From Methanolinea sp. UBA275 (GTDB lineage: Archaea; Halobacteriota; Methanomicrobia; Methanomicrobiales; Methanospirillaceae): a stretch of 44,883 bases of DNA. Position 1 is the first letter of the stretch. Every line of letters begins with the position of its first letter. The translations under genes were made by a program, and so were the position numbers. Positions 1 through 8,847 of the stretch are shown piece by piece. Location of the stretch: contig DAWU01000042.1 in the NCBI GenBank assembly GCA_002506105.1, positions 4,801 to 49,683 of the forward strand, in the 5' to 3' direction. The notes under the pieces are model-generated. The model was given only the letters and a program-made list of their open reading frames with translations. It was not told where the DNA came from and ran no database searches.

Positions 1-32
1 TTGACTGCTCCGGGGCTGGATGCATTACGCGA

Positions 33-71
33 ATGAACATCGCTGATGCGATGTTCATGCTCACATTTTTT
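33..71 (+). terminator. Hairpin with T-run, terminator of the gene upstream of the window
   Basis: A perfect 11-bp stem (33-43 pairs with 48-58, 4-nt loop TGAT) is followed seven bases later by six T residues at 66-71. It lies just upstream of hisG, so it most likely ends transcription of a gene outside the window. A hisG promoter would have to fit in the remaining 25 bases or lie upstream. Confidence 0.6.
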
Positions 72-97
72 CCCTTTGCCGTCGCACTAAAAAGCGC

Positions 98-970
98 ATG
101 ATCAATATCGCACTTCCCAAGGGGAGCCTGGAGGAGCAGACCCTCCTTCTTTTCCGGGAGGCTGACCTCGAGGTGAAGCGTTCCGACCGGGATTACAACC
201 CGTCGATTGCAGACAGCCGTATCGCAAAGGTGAAGATTCTCCGTCCCCAGGAGATCCCGGGATTCGTCGAGAGAGGGTACTTTGATCTCGGGATTTCCGG
301 CCTCGACTGGGTGAAGGAGAGCGGGGCGGATGTCCGCGAGGTCGCCCGGCTCAATTACAGCAAGACCGGGGAGGGAACCGTGAAGATCGTGGTGGCGGTG
401 CACCGGGACGAGCCGATCAGCGAGGCGAAGGATATCCGGCCGGATGCACGGGTGACGACCGAATATCCCGAGCTGACCCGGGAATACTTCGGACGCCTGG
501 GTATCCCGGTGCAGCTCTTCCACTCGTTCGGGGCGAGCGAAGCAAAGGTCCCGGATCTCATGGACGTGGTCGTGGATCTCACCGAGACCGGGACGACGCT
601 CCGGAAGAACGGCCTGAAGATCATCGGCCAGATCATGGAGTCCTACACGATGATCATCGCCAACCGGCAGAGCTTCGAGGATCCTGCAAAGCGGAGGGCG
701 ATCGAGGAGATCGTGACCCTGCTGCTCGGGGTTATGGAGGCGAGGAGGCAGGTGCTCCTCTCGATGAACGTGCCGACCGGGGTGATGGAGCGCGTGGTTG
801 CCTCCCTGCCCGCAATGAAGAAGCCGACCGTGAGCAGGCTGCACGGGATCGACTACTATAGCGTGCAGACCGTGGTGAACAAGCGTGATGTGAACACCCT
901 GATCCCGGGCCTGAAAGCCGCGGGAGCCGAGGACATCCTGGAGATCCCTATCACCAAGATAGTCCGGTAA
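98..970 (+). CDS. hisG: ATP phosphoribosyltransferase, long form (HisG)
   Basis: HisG catalyses the first step of histidine synthesis, condensing ATP with PRPP to phosphoribosyl-ATP in the cytoplasm. The protein starts MINIALPKGSLEEQT, the typical HisG N-terminus. The PRPP-binding stretch DVVVDLTETGTTLRKNGL lies near residues 150-170. At 290 residues it is the long form, which carries a C-terminal ACT-like regulatory domain (about residues 210-288, starting near KPTVSRL) and needs no HisZ partner; in this family that domain binds histidine for feedback inhibition. No other his gene is visible, so it is either alone or the last gene of an upstream group. A weak hairpin (975-980 with 991-996) follows the stop. 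Assignment is by family resemblance and length. Confidence 0.96.
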   Translation: MINIALPKGSLEEQTLLLFREADLEVKRSDRDYNPSIADSRIAKVKILRPQEIPGFVERGYFDLGISGLDWVKESGADVREVARLNYSKTGEGTVKIVVAVHRDEPISEAKDIRPDARVTTEYPELTREYFGRLGIPVQLFHSFGASEAKVPDLMDVVVDLTETGTTLRKNGLKIIGQIMESYTMIIANRQSFEDPAKRRAIEEIVTLLLGVMEARRQVLLSMNVPTGVMERVVASLPAMKKPTVSRLHGIDYYSVQTVVNKRDVNTLIPGLKAAGAEDILEIPITKIVR

Positions 971-1099
971 ATCCCCCTGTTTGTAAAAACACAGGGAATT
1001 CTCACTATTTCGCAGAATATCTTTTTTCCAGTGGTATTGCCCCGGATTGCAGAAATATGAGAGAATGCTATGCGAAACCACGAAAAACGAGCATAAACG

Positions 1100-1137
1100 T
1101 TAAATAGAGTGAGGGCTTAACCACTCGATCAGGTGGG
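1100..1137 (+). promoter_or_regulatory. TATA box and ribosome binding site for the RNase H-like gene
   Basis: TTAAATAG at 1100-1107 fits an archaeal TATA box. AGGTGGG at 1131-1137 lies just before ATG 1139. The TATA-to-ATG distance allows a short leader. This supports the upstream start of the next gene, although the binding site is only 1-3 bases from that ATG. Confidence 0.45.
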
Positions 1138-1138
1138 C

Positions 1139-1909
1139 ATGAGCGAGGATCGTGCAGACCAAAAACCCGGAAGTGCTGCCCTTCACCACCCCGGCGACCC
1201 CTCACCCCATGGATACGCTCCTTTTTCCGGCATGTCTGTTCCTGACGTTTCCTCGTGGGACCTCGTGCTCCATGATCCAGAATGCGTGGATCACCCCCTT
1301 CACATCCCCGTATCATCCCGATTCCCCCATGGAACCGGCAGACCCGGCGTAAAGGATGATCCCGAACCGGTGTACGATATCATGGTGGACGGGAGCGGTG
1401 ACGGGCACAGTATCGCCCTCTTCCCCGGCGAAGAGGTGTTCTTTGCCTACGAGAAGGGGGCCTCCAACAATGATGCGGAATTCAACGCGGTCATCCTTGC
1501 GCTTGAGAACCTTCCTCCCCGTGCCCACGCCAGGATCTCCACCGACAGCCAGGTGGTCGTCTGGCACCTCTCGGCCCGGCATACACGCCGGAATGCGAAT
1601 TATATCCGGAAGAAGGCGCAGATCGAGGATCTCATTGCCTGCAGGCACCTGAAGGTTGAGATCCTATGGATCCCGAGGAAGGAGAACCGGGCCGACCGGT
1701 TCCTGAAGCACTATATCGCAAGCCTCTGCGGGGCGAAGGGGTGCGAACCCCTGCATCGCCGGGTCCGCCGCCTCGAGAGCGAAAATATCCGGCTGAAGTC
1801 AACACTCAAAAAAGCCATGAAACTCCTCGAGAACCGCCCGGTGGTGATGAGGGATAATGGGATTCAGCGGGAGGGAATAGGGATAGGGAGAATGCTTACC
1901 GAGCAGTAA
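1139..1909 (+). CDS. RNase HI-like protein with unusual N-terminal extension
   Basis: From residue 78 the protein has an RNase H fold. The acidic set is visible in order: D in MVDGSGDG, E in NNDAEFNAVILAL, D in STDSQVV and a last D in KENRADRF, matching the DEDD catalytic pattern. Family members cut the RNA strand of RNA-DNA hybrids. The first 78 or so residues, rich in Pro, His and Ser, match nothing I know and may be non-coding. ATG 1139 has a TATA box and an AGGTGGG site; GTG 1370, just before the first beta strand, has AGGATGAT 12 bases upstream and would give a standard compact RNase H. The C-terminal 55 residues look like a charged helix. The domain call is fairly secure; the start is open. 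Confidence 0.75.
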   Translation: MSEDRADQKPGSAALHHPGDPSPHGYAPFSGMSVPDVSSWDLVLHDPECVDHPLHIPVSSRFPHGTGRPGVKDDPEPVYDIMVDGSGDGHSIALFPGEEVFFAYEKGASNNDAEFNAVILALENLPPRAHARISTDSQVVVWHLSARHTRRNANYIRKKAQIEDLIACRHLKVEILWIPRKENRADRFLKHYIASLCGAKGCEPLHRRVRRLESENIRLKSTLKKAMKLLENRPVVMRDNGIQREGIGIGRMLTEQ

Positions 1910-1959
1910 TTTCCAATTTTTTTTAGATAGATGGTCGAAATATCCTAAGAAGAGATCCA

Positions 1960-2310
1960 TCACTTAATTTCATCGTCTTCTGTCCCTTGTATGGTCTCCA
2001 GGCTTGCCTTCAGTGCAGGGAGATCCTGTTCCATGACATTCCAGATCTCTTCCGGGTCAATCGCAAAATAATGATGAACAAGAATATTCCGGAGGCCTAT
2101 GATTTTGGCCCATGGAATTGATGGATACCTCTCCCTTGATTCCGAAGAGATCGCTCTGGCAGCCTCACCAATCAATTGGAGGTGATGCACAACCCACACC
2201 TGCACCAGTTCATTCCGTGTGAATTCGTTCTTGCTGCATTCACCCCCATACTTTTCGATCTGTGTGATCGCCCTGATAATGTCCCTGAACCGGAGCGAAT
2301 CATCCCTCAT
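1960..2310 (-). CDS. hepT: HepT-like HEPN toxin (DUF86 family)
   Basis: This 116-residue all-alpha protein carries the HEPN signature R74-N-x3-H79, followed by H80-Y81. In the HepT/MntA toxin-antitoxin family this motif forms the ribonuclease site of the toxin. The ATG overlaps the TGA of the upstream mntA by four bases (ATGA), the usual translationally coupled order of antitoxin then toxin. Length and motif are intact, so the toxin looks functional although the antitoxin start is disturbed. In the studied pairs MntA inactivates HepT by adding AMP to the tyrosine near the catalytic histidine, and Y81 is present here. That mechanism is family knowledge, not something shown by this sequence. 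Confidence 0.85.
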   Translation of the reverse strand: MRDDSLRFRDIIRAITQIEKYGGECSKNEFTRNELVQVWVVHHLQLIGEAARAISSESRERYPSIPWAKIIGLRNILVHHYFAIDPEEIWNVMEQDLPALKASLETIQGTEDDEIK

Positions 2311-2604
2311 AATGGGATTGCCTCTTTTTCGACCCTCTCCCTGATCTCCTTCCTGAGAATTGGCCTGGTCGCAACATCGACATGTCTCCCAAGGAGCTCT
2401 TCCAGTTCATACGAAAGACCGCCAAGGTCAAAGAGGGTCCGGCCTGGTTCAAGCGTGACAAGGAGATCGATATCGCTTGTTTCGGTGGCATTTCTTTTCG
2501 CGACCGAGCCAAACACCTTGATGTCACGGACACCGTATCGTACTGCAATCCTCCTGATTTCTCTTTTATTTTCTTTCAGCAGCTCGTATACGTCGATATC
2601 CCAT
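2307..2604 (-). pseudogene. mntA: MntA-like nucleotidyltransferase antitoxin, start codon frameshifted
   Basis: The frame encodes a minimal nucleotidyltransferase with the core GSVAKRNATETSDIDLLV (GS-x10-D-x-D). It can be read upstream as ELLKENKREIRRIAVRYG, a normal MNT N-terminus, but this frame has no ATG, GTG or TTG before the internal GTG at 2516, which would delete strand one. The only well-placed ATG (2602-2604) is one base out of frame, in the run ATGGGATATC. Removing one G would give a start followed directly by DIDVYELLKEN. This is either a single-base slip in a G run or a sequencing error. If real, a shortened antitoxin could still be made from GTG 2516. The stop overlaps hepT by four bases. 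Confidence 0.75.
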
Positions 2605-3057
2605 CACCGTGTCCGATGTAAATTCACTCCCTTGACCACATAAGGTTTATCCTGTGGCTATATCGCGTGTAGAATTGAGTATAGTGACAATCTAACCACC
2701 GCCCTTTTTTATCAAACGGTGAATATTCTCACGTTCCATTGAGGCGACTTTCCACGTTGTTTTGTCAGTATCAGACAATAATTACGTTTTCAAAGATAAT
2801 GTGAATAGTTTTTGAATCGCCGCCGGGGCGTCCTTCGGGGGCGGCAAGGTCAATCGCATATCAGATGTAAAATCCCAGAGCCTGCACTTTTTTCCCTCGG
2901 ATTTTAGCAACTAGATTTTATATAATTCATCTCCGTGATTTGTGAGCGAAATTTGTGGTTATAATGAACCTATACCCTTGATTATCATGCCAGTTTCTTC
3001 ATTCTCATCACAGGTAATTACCTGGGAAATTCCTGTGGAAAGGAGAAAGAATGAGAG
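2605..3057. other. Intergenic stretch with a GC hairpin, no confident gene
   Basis: About 450 bases lie between mntA and the RHH-like gene. GCCGCC at 2819-2824 can pair with GGCGGC at 2840-2845, but no T-run follows. On the minus strand a reading frame ending near 2960 gives a protein-like tail (ISQVITCDENEETGMIIKG) without a start; it may be a decayed partner of the RHH-like gene. Nothing else is recognisable. Confidence 0.35.
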
Positions 3058-3321
3058 TTATTCTCCGCCAGAATCCCGTGGAGCATGTTTAGGATGTTCT
3101 GTTTCTTCCCGCAGGATTTCGTCTGGATCAAAAGCTACAAACTCACCGGTCCTGTCGATCTCGGCAATCATCTTCCAGTCTCGCCAATCATGCTCGCGTT
3201 TTATCATCCCGGCAAGCAGTTCATCGTAACTCTGGCCGGCTTCTTTGAGCTGGTGTAAATTCTTCCACGTAGTTTCATTCACGGGAATACGCTTGATTTT
3301 GCGATCATTTCCGCTCATCAT
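3058..3321 (-). CDS. Small antitoxin-like protein (RHH/VapB-like, solitary)
   Basis: This is an 87-residue protein starting MMSGNDRKIKRIPVNET. A short basic strand (RKIKRIPVNE) followed by two helices (TWKNLHQLKEAG, SYDELLAGMIKREHDW) resembles ribbon-helix-helix antitoxins common in methanogens. I chose the ATG at 3321 over the longer frame from 3372 because the latter would overlap the acetyltransferase gene, and GAGAGG stands about 10 bases before 3321. No intact toxin gene follows; only a degraded reading frame is visible below 3057. It lies 14 bases after the GNAT gene, so the two may be co-transcribed. The fold is inferred from sequence pattern only. Confidence 0.55.
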   Translation of the reverse strand: MMSGNDRKIKRIPVNETTWKNLHQLKEAGQSYDELLAGMIKREHDWRDWKMIAEIDRTGEFVAFDPDEILREETEHPKHAPRDSGGE

Positions 3322-3335
3322 GATGAAATAGCCTC

Positions 3336-3770
3336 TCACGTCCCCTTCCTCACCATCGGGATTGCATTGCATCCCTCCATCTCCCCGAAACAGAAGAGGA
3401 ACCGTTCACGGATGGACTGCGGCATCTCCTTCTCTCCGATGAATTTCCATCCGAATGACATGTAGAACTTCCTCAACACCAGCGTCGAGTGGATATAGAT
3501 ATCTTCCTTCCCGCAGGCGTCGATAAGTGCCTGCACCACGTCGCGGGCGTATCCGTGACCCCGGAACTCGTCCAGCGTGAAGACGCAGTCCATCTCAAGG
3601 CCTGCAGGGTGGCGGGTGCAGCGGGCGGTCGCAGCGAGGGCTCCATCGACGAACACGCCGAATATGCGTTCGGTTTTCGGATCTGCCTTCTGGCCCCGGT
3701 ACTGGGTCCAGACTTTTTCGGCCAGGGGGAATTCCTGCTTGGTGAGCTCTCGGGTGATGGCGGGGGACAT
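3336..3770 (-). CDS. GNAT-family N-acetyltransferase
   Basis: The 144-residue protein has the acetyl-CoA binding motif A, RGHGYARDVVQALID (pattern R-x-x-G-x-A/G), after the beta strand LEMDCVFTLDEFRGHG, and a late strand FYMSFGWKFIGEKEMP typical of GNAT motif B. Such enzymes move an acetyl group from acetyl-CoA to an amine; the substrate cannot be told from the sequence. Length is normal for a single GNAT domain. It is transcribed away from the lipoprotein gene and towards the small antitoxin-like gene. Confidence 0.85.
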   Translation of the reverse strand: MSPAITRELTKQEFPLAEKVWTQYRGQKADPKTERIFGVFVDGALAATARCTRHPAGLEMDCVFTLDEFRGHGYARDVVQALIDACGKEDIYIHSTLVLRKFYMSFGWKFIGEKEMPQSIRERFLFCFGEMEGCNAIPMVRKGT

Positions 3771-3840
3771 GGTGGTGCTCCTTTATCAATGGTTCTATCA
3801 CCGAAGTATTAAGAATAAAGGGTGCATACAGGGGGTAATC

Positions 3841-4386
3841 ATGAGATGGATCTCGCTAATTGTTATCACTCTAATCGTCTTTATCCTCATAGCGCTTTCT
3901 GGTTGCATATCACCCCAGGTTAATCCTACACTTGTAGAGATTGGACCCGAAGAGGAGACTGTTTTCAATCCCCTTGAAAATGCTATAGGAGCATTGCTGT
4001 CTGATGATGGCCTAAGAATGGCGCGAGAACCTGATTATACAATACACACTATTATTGGAGAAAATGTTACTAAAGAAGGGGACGCAAAAACCTGGATTTT
4101 AGCCGTGAAGGCAGAAAAATCGTTTTATTTCGTATATTCAGGTAATGGATTTTTTACGATGGATTGGCATGAAGAGAATCCCGGCCATGCTATTAATTTA
4201 AATAATATTTTATCCCCTTCTGAATTGCTATCTCAAAATTCTCAAAGAATAGATACATTATTTTCTGGAGATATCTCTAGAATTCGTGAACTTGAACTTA
4301 ATAATGGGAGATACTATATCAGGGGATTCAGAGAAGGGAATGAATTGCAATATACCTTCGATGCAGTAACTGGAAAGGAGATTTAA
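3841..4386 (+). CDS. Putative lipoprotein of unknown function
   Basis: The protein has 181 residues. The N-terminus is a short basic start (MRW), a hydrophobic helix (ISLIVITLIVFILIAL) and a lipobox-like SGC at about residues 20-22, suggesting export and lipid attachment at the cell surface. The rest is soluble and AT-rich in codon use, with no family I recognise. The ATG at 3841 was chosen over the much longer open frame because GGGGGT stands five bases before it and the signal peptide begins there. It points away from the GNAT gene. Confidence 0.7.
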   Translation: MRWISLIVITLIVFILIALSGCISPQVNPTLVEIGPEEETVFNPLENAIGALLSDDGLRMAREPDYTIHTIIGENVTKEGDAKTWILAVKAEKSFYFVYSGNGFFTMDWHEENPGHAINLNNILSPSELLSQNSQRIDTLFSGDISRIRELELNNGRYYIRGFREGNELQYTFDAVTGKEI

Positions 4387-4442
4387 TAAATTGCACGTTT
4401 TTTGTTGATGCCTTAAAAAAACTGGAAATATGAAATGGATTT

Positions 4443-7400
4443 TTATTGCAGTGTGATGTAGGATTGGTTGAATAAAGCGGGCCTTGCTATCCCCGGACCC
4501 CTTGGCGATTGCGGTGATGGTGCATCAACCGCATATGCCTTGATTTTAAAGTCAATGGTTAATCCTTCAAGCCCTGAACCATACGGAAGTAAACTCCGGA
4601 TATCATACTGGAAATATCCAATTGGATGTTCCTCAACATAGGTCGGGGAGAGTGTCTCTTGTCCCACAAGGATCCATTGGTAACCGCCATCAAGTGAGAT
4701 GTAGTAGAATTCTTGTAAATCGTATTTCCCTGTATAATACCTGTTCCAGCTCCAATTATATACTGTATCTGATATTTGTGTTACATTCACATCGGTTTCG
4801 GAAAACTCTCCGTAGGTGAAACTTTCATTAACCAAATTCGGAATAGCAGTAATAACCGTATCAGGGATATGTAAGGTCTTCGTTAAATCATCAAAAGTAA
4901 TCAGTGAGTTATTCCCAAATACATGAATGTCCCCATCAGTCATTACTCGCAGACGGAAGGTCGTCTGCCAATTGTCATTCACTTCAATATTTCCCACGTT
5001 GAAATTAAGGGCGTGGTTTGCGGACCAGTTTGCCGTATCATTAATTGTACCCTCTAAATATGGTGTGGCCTCACTTCCGGTCTTAAATTTCTTCCAGTGT
5101 GTCGATTGTCCATTCTCAAACACATATTCAAACGCCTCAGCTCCTGAAACAGTGGCATTCTTCACTGTAATATTCTGGAAGTCAAGGTAGGAAGTAGTAT
5201 TGACACCCGCTTTGGTCTTTAATTCACCTGCTATTTGCGTGTATACGTCGTTCAGTTGAGCTGCAGAGGTGGCGTTGAAGTGTTTGCCGTTTGTTGAACT
5301 AGCCAGATTTTCCATTACATTCCAGGTGTTACTTCCAGGTACAATGTCTTCAGAGAATGAGATTGTGTAAAGCCTTAATGAGTTACTTTTCGCATAATTG
5401 GACATGTTTTGATTAGTTATCTGATTATCATATGAAGGTGGGAAGCCAGGATCACCAGTAGAACCACCCAATCCACCACTAAACCAGCGATGTCTTGTGA
5501 TGTAAGTATTTTCCCAGGCATAAGTACTGGAGTATCCGCGGCCTCTTGCTAGAGGATCGCCATAATAATTGAACTCCCCATCTGTCATGAAAACAATAGC
5601 TCGAATAGTTCTTGGATCCGAATTGGGGAAGGCATTCATTCTATCAACGGCTGTTTTTAAAGCAAGACGTGATGCCGTCCATCCGTTTGGAGATAGTCTA
5701 CTAATCTGATATTTTATGGCATCATAGCTTGTAGTAAGATCTCGATATCTGTCCCAGTAGATATCAGAGGAGTATGGAAGTAGCCCAATACGATTTGTTG
5801 TGTATTCCGCACTGATGTTAATTTCATCTACAAAATTTCTAGCTGCACTCTTCAGGGCGTCAATCCTCCTCATTCCGCCCTCCATATCATCTTCATCCAT
5901 ACTACCTGAACGATCGACCACCATCATGACATCGATGGGCTTGGGAATGAGCATGAAGCCATCTCCCTTCAATGTAAGTGTCACATCTACTGTATCAGTG
6001 ACATTCACTCTCGTTTTTGAAACAGAAGTTACAGCGCTTAGGTAGGGATAATTTTTAAATGTAAAAGTAAGGGGTCGAATGACATGCGTGCCATTGATAT
6101 CTGTCCAGTCAGCCTCTACAGTGCAATATGCTGTTGCCGCAGGATCATAAGGGGGTGCAAACTCATTGAAGTTAAAGGAACATGGCTTGAGATAGACTTC
6201 TGCATATCCCTGGGTATTTGTGGTTTCCCATACACTATCTACCAAACTAGCAGTAGTATTTTGTAAACTCGACTGCTCAGTAATATTATATCCAAGTTTA
6301 TCTTCCCACCTCTTTACAATGGTGAATCTCACTCTTTCTCCTGCGACTGGATTTCCTTCCTGATCGAGGACATATCCAAAAAGAGTGGATACATTCGGCC
6401 TTGCATCATAGCTCGCCATCGACTGTGGTGTTGCAGTAAAAAGCATCTGATTTGCAGTCAGATTGACAAAGCGTAATAGGTTTGAAACGCTCACGGAGGT
6501 ATTATCAGGAGTCCTCGCAGTGATGACAATATCTCCAATCTCTGATTTGGGACCATATTGCATCCCGATTTGCCCTGTTCCATTAGTAGAGAACACATAA
6601 TTTTCACCAAGTGGAGTTGTAGAAATCTCAACTGGTGTAACCTGTAATCCATTATGGAACTGATCCTGAACAGTATAGAGAAGTGAAAAAAAGTGTTCTC
6701 CATCAGCTGCTACATATTCGAATGGAAATACTTCGGAAAAAATATAGAATGGAATCCCGTTCGCCACTCCCATAATCGTCCGCTTGATGTCGGGGACACT
6801 CGTAAGTGGCTCAAATTTCAGGATATTTGGACCTGGTTTTTCATCCATTCGATATGTCGTAACAGCCCAGCCAGTTCCATTTACCTGTCTTGTGACGTTC
6901 ACTGCACTTTCAGGGGTAAAGTATCCGGTGTCGCTAGGAGATCCCGTGATAGAAAATCGCACTTTTTCCGCATCACGTCCTTCGGAAAGTTCCCTTCTAT
7001 TATCAACAGGATTCCCATGGGCATCTTGCATCTGGACTCCGACATTTACCGTGCTACCAACTGTCGCTTCACCACCCTCTGGGAGGACCACGCCTCCTGC
7101 TGGGATTAGGTAGGGAGTGTCATGATCAATTTTTAATTCGGTTACCCAGGATCTGTTTTGTAGAGGTTCATTGGGGTCTGTATCGTTTACCTTAAAAAAG
7201 ACACGCCCAGTAATGATTGCGGTTCCACTTTTATAATGTGTAGTGAATGTTGTTGAAGTTCTGTCATTTACTGTATAACTTGATGGGGGATTCAAAGACC
7301 CGAAAACTGAATTATTTACGGAAAAATCAACGAGATACCCTTCCATGCTTGCATTTGTGTTATTGGCTATCTCTAGTGTGATACTGCAGGTATCCACCCC

Positions 7401-7523
7401 ATTAGCAACAACCCACGCTTTACTCCTTAACCACCCCACCTCATCAACGACCATCCCTGATGAGATAATAACCATACTGATACAAAATATCAAAATGATT
7501 CCCGCACGACAAAACCGTCCCAT
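4443..7523 (-). CDS. Large secreted von Willebrand factor A protein
   Basis: The 1026-residue protein begins with a signal peptide (hydrophobic stretch after MGRFCRAG, about residues 8-24). Several beta-rich Ig-like segments follow, including one with VLDQEGNPVAGERVRF near residue 385. The vWA domain spans about residues 525-770 and has an intact MIDAS core, DRSGSMDEDD, near residue 535, and a later FMTDGEF strand. The C-terminal 250 residues are again beta-rich. There is no obvious C-terminal membrane anchor. vWA domains bind metal and protein ligands, so this is probably an adhesin or a scaffold for the pilin-like proteins encoded divergently beside it. AGGGGGT lies six bases before the ATG, and an AT-rich TATA-like region lies near 7575. 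The partner assignment is inference from position. Confidence 0.85.
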   Translation of the reverse strand: MGRFCRAGIILIFCISMVIISSGMVVDEVGWLRSKAWVVANGVDTCSITLEIANNTNASMEGYLVDFSVNNSVFGSLNPPSSYTVNDRTSTTFTTHYKSGTAIITGRVFFKVNDTDPNEPLQNRSWVTELKIDHDTPYLIPAGGVVLPEGGEATVGSTVNVGVQMQDAHGNPVDNRRELSEGRDAEKVRFSITGSPSDTGYFTPESAVNVTRQVNGTGWAVTTYRMDEKPGPNILKFEPLTSVPDIKRTIMGVANGIPFYIFSEVFPFEYVAADGEHFFSLLYTVQDQFHNGLQVTPVEISTTPLGENYVFSTNGTGQIGMQYGPKSEIGDIVITARTPDNTSVSVSNLLRFVNLTANQMLFTATPQSMASYDARPNVSTLFGYVLDQEGNPVAGERVRFTIVKRWEDKLGYNITEQSSLQNTTASLVDSVWETTNTQGYAEVYLKPCSFNFNEFAPPYDPAATAYCTVEADWTDINGTHVIRPLTFTFKNYPYLSAVTSVSKTRVNVTDTVDVTLTLKGDGFMLIPKPIDVMMVVDRSGSMDEDDMEGGMRRIDALKSAARNFVDEINISAEYTTNRIGLLPYSSDIYWDRYRDLTTSYDAIKYQISRLSPNGWTASRLALKTAVDRMNAFPNSDPRTIRAIVFMTDGEFNYYGDPLARGRGYSSTYAWENTYITRHRWFSGGLGGSTGDPGFPPSYDNQITNQNMSNYAKSNSLRLYTISFSEDIVPGSNTWNVMENLASSTNGKHFNATSAAQLNDVYTQIAGELKTKAGVNTTSYLDFQNITVKNATVSGAEAFEYVFENGQSTHWKKFKTGSEATPYLEGTINDTANWSANHALNFNVGNIEVNDNWQTTFRLRVMTDGDIHVFGNNSLITFDDLTKTLHIPDTVITAIPNLVNESFTYGEFSETDVNVTQISDTVYNWSWNRYYTGKYDLQEFYYISLDGGYQWILVGQETLSPTYVEEHPIGYFQYDIRSLLPYGSGLEGLTIDFKIKAYAVDAPSPQSPRGPGIARPALFNQSYITLQ

Positions 7524-7694
7524 ATGTGAACCCCCTGAGCACCTTAGTAATATCAGTCTCTATACCCGATCTGATATATCTATTCATTGAGGATAAACGA
7601 GTAGATATCAGTTTATTCATTAAATGGAACCCTTATTGCTGCTTTTTTTCAAATCAAAACCGATTATTTGGACTGGGAAAAGAATAAACGCAGG

Positions 7695-7704
7695 CTTTAA
7701 ATGG
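7695..7704 (+). promoter_or_regulatory. TATA box of the pilin-like operon
   Basis: CTTTAAATGG is a good archaeal TATA box about 50 bases before ATG 7750, in the divergent region between the vWA gene and the operon. The expected start site is near 7725. No strong Shine-Dalgarno sequence precedes the first gene. Confidence 0.5.
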
Positions 7705-7749
7705 TTGCCGGTTTTTTTCAATAATTAGGTTGGTATTCCGGTCTTTCTC

Positions 7750-8847
7750 ATGTGGATAGAGAAATTTCACTATTGGGTATTTCATCATACCGATGACTCA
7801 GGACAATTATCAATAGATTTCGTTGTGGGTCTCTCCATCTTCATGATTGCATTTATTATTGTTTCAACCATGTCCGCGGGTCTGCTTGTGGGACTCCAGA
7901 GTAAAACGATTGATTATGATGCAGTTGCCTACCGGACAGGAGTCATCCTTGCCGAAGATCCGGGTGAAATTGATGAAACAGTGGGAGTGGCTTATATCGC
8001 CCCGGACAGGTATGCCTGGGATCTCATCTATCCCGACTATTACCCTGCTTATCATGAAGCCAACATGATGAGAATGGGTCTCGCAATGCCACGATACTAT
8101 TATGATATCCCGTCGCAGATCGTCATGTCTCATAAAACCGAGCAATTTTTCGATCCTTCAAAATACGAACGAGATTTTTACAAGGATAAGATCATTTTTG
8201 GTGATTATCCATATAACTATTATATCACTATTACTCCGCTGGATGGAGGTCAATCAAAATCTGTTGGAGATCCAGTCCCCCAAAAACAACAGACCGGCTA
8301 TATCAAGCGTGTGGTGATGGTCAAGCACCCTGCAAATGTGACGTTAAATGTGTTTGACACGACTGGACTTGCAAATGGTGAGATGACGGTTTCTTTTAAT
8401 TTCTATAATTTGTCATCGAGAACTCCAGGATTCATGGTATATCCTTCACTTGAAAGAAGCATTATTAATTTGACGAATTTTTCCACCCCAACAACAATTA
8501 CGAGTGTGAAAGCCTGTTCTCCCACATGTGAAGACACACAACCCACAACACCTACTATCTGGATAAAAAAGCCTAATGGAGAAGTGTGGCGAGCATATCA
8601 AATCTCTCCACTTGGGATGGCTCTTTCCGTTGAAAATGGAACACTCATAGAGGTAGATCCTGGATACTTGAGTAAAAGGTACTTCCCAAACCTCGGCCCT
8701 GTAGATAAAATCGATGTCAAGATGGTGTTTTCCGATCCAACACTGGGTGGCGAAAAAGACTTTTCATACGTACAGGAAGTCTCATTCAATGAGTCATTTC
8801 ATCAACCTAATCTGACCGCAGCAGTCCTGGAGGCATGGGTATGGTGA
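7750..8847 (+). CDS. Pilin-like surface protein 1 (DUF7287-like N-terminus)
   Basis: First gene of a five-gene overlapping operon. After about 17 polar residues comes DSGQLSIDFVVGLSIFMIAF, a Gly-Gln then hydrophobic segment of the kind found at the N-terminus of archaeal type IV pilin-like proteins; it resembles the family I know as DUF7287. The remaining 300 or so residues form a predicted extracellular beta-rich domain with few charged clusters. At 365 residues it is the largest of the five. The gene overlaps the next by a few bases. It could be a minor pilin, an assembly core protein or an adhesin subunit. The prepilin peptidase is not in the window. The family number is from memory and tentative. 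Confidence 0.7.
   Translation: MWIEKFHYWVFHHTDDSGQLSIDFVVGLSIFMIAFIIVSTMSAGLLVGLQSKTIDYDAVAYRTGVILAEDPGEIDETVGVAYIAPDRYAWDLIYPDYYPAYHEANMMRMGLAMPRYYYDIPSQIVMSHKTEQFFDPSKYERDFYKDKIIFGDYPYNYYITITPLDGGQSKSVGDPVPQKQQTGYIKRVVMVKHPANVTLNVFDTTGLANGEMTVSFNFYNLSSRTPGFMVYPSLERSIINLTNFSTPTTITSVKACSPTCEDTQPTTPTIWIKKPNGEVWRAYQISPLGMALSVENGTLIEVDPGYLSKRYFPNLGPVDKIDVKMVFSDPTLGGEKDFSYVQEVSFNESFHQPNLTAAVLEAWVW

Noticed and set aside
1152..1352. 66-codon ORF overlapping the N-terminal part of the RNase H-like gene
   Set aside because: No ribosome binding site and no recognisable pattern; kept only as a reason to doubt the N-terminal extension.
2176..2643. 155-codon plus-strand ORF opposite hepT/mntA
   Set aside because: Antisense shadow; the minus strand has two recognised families.
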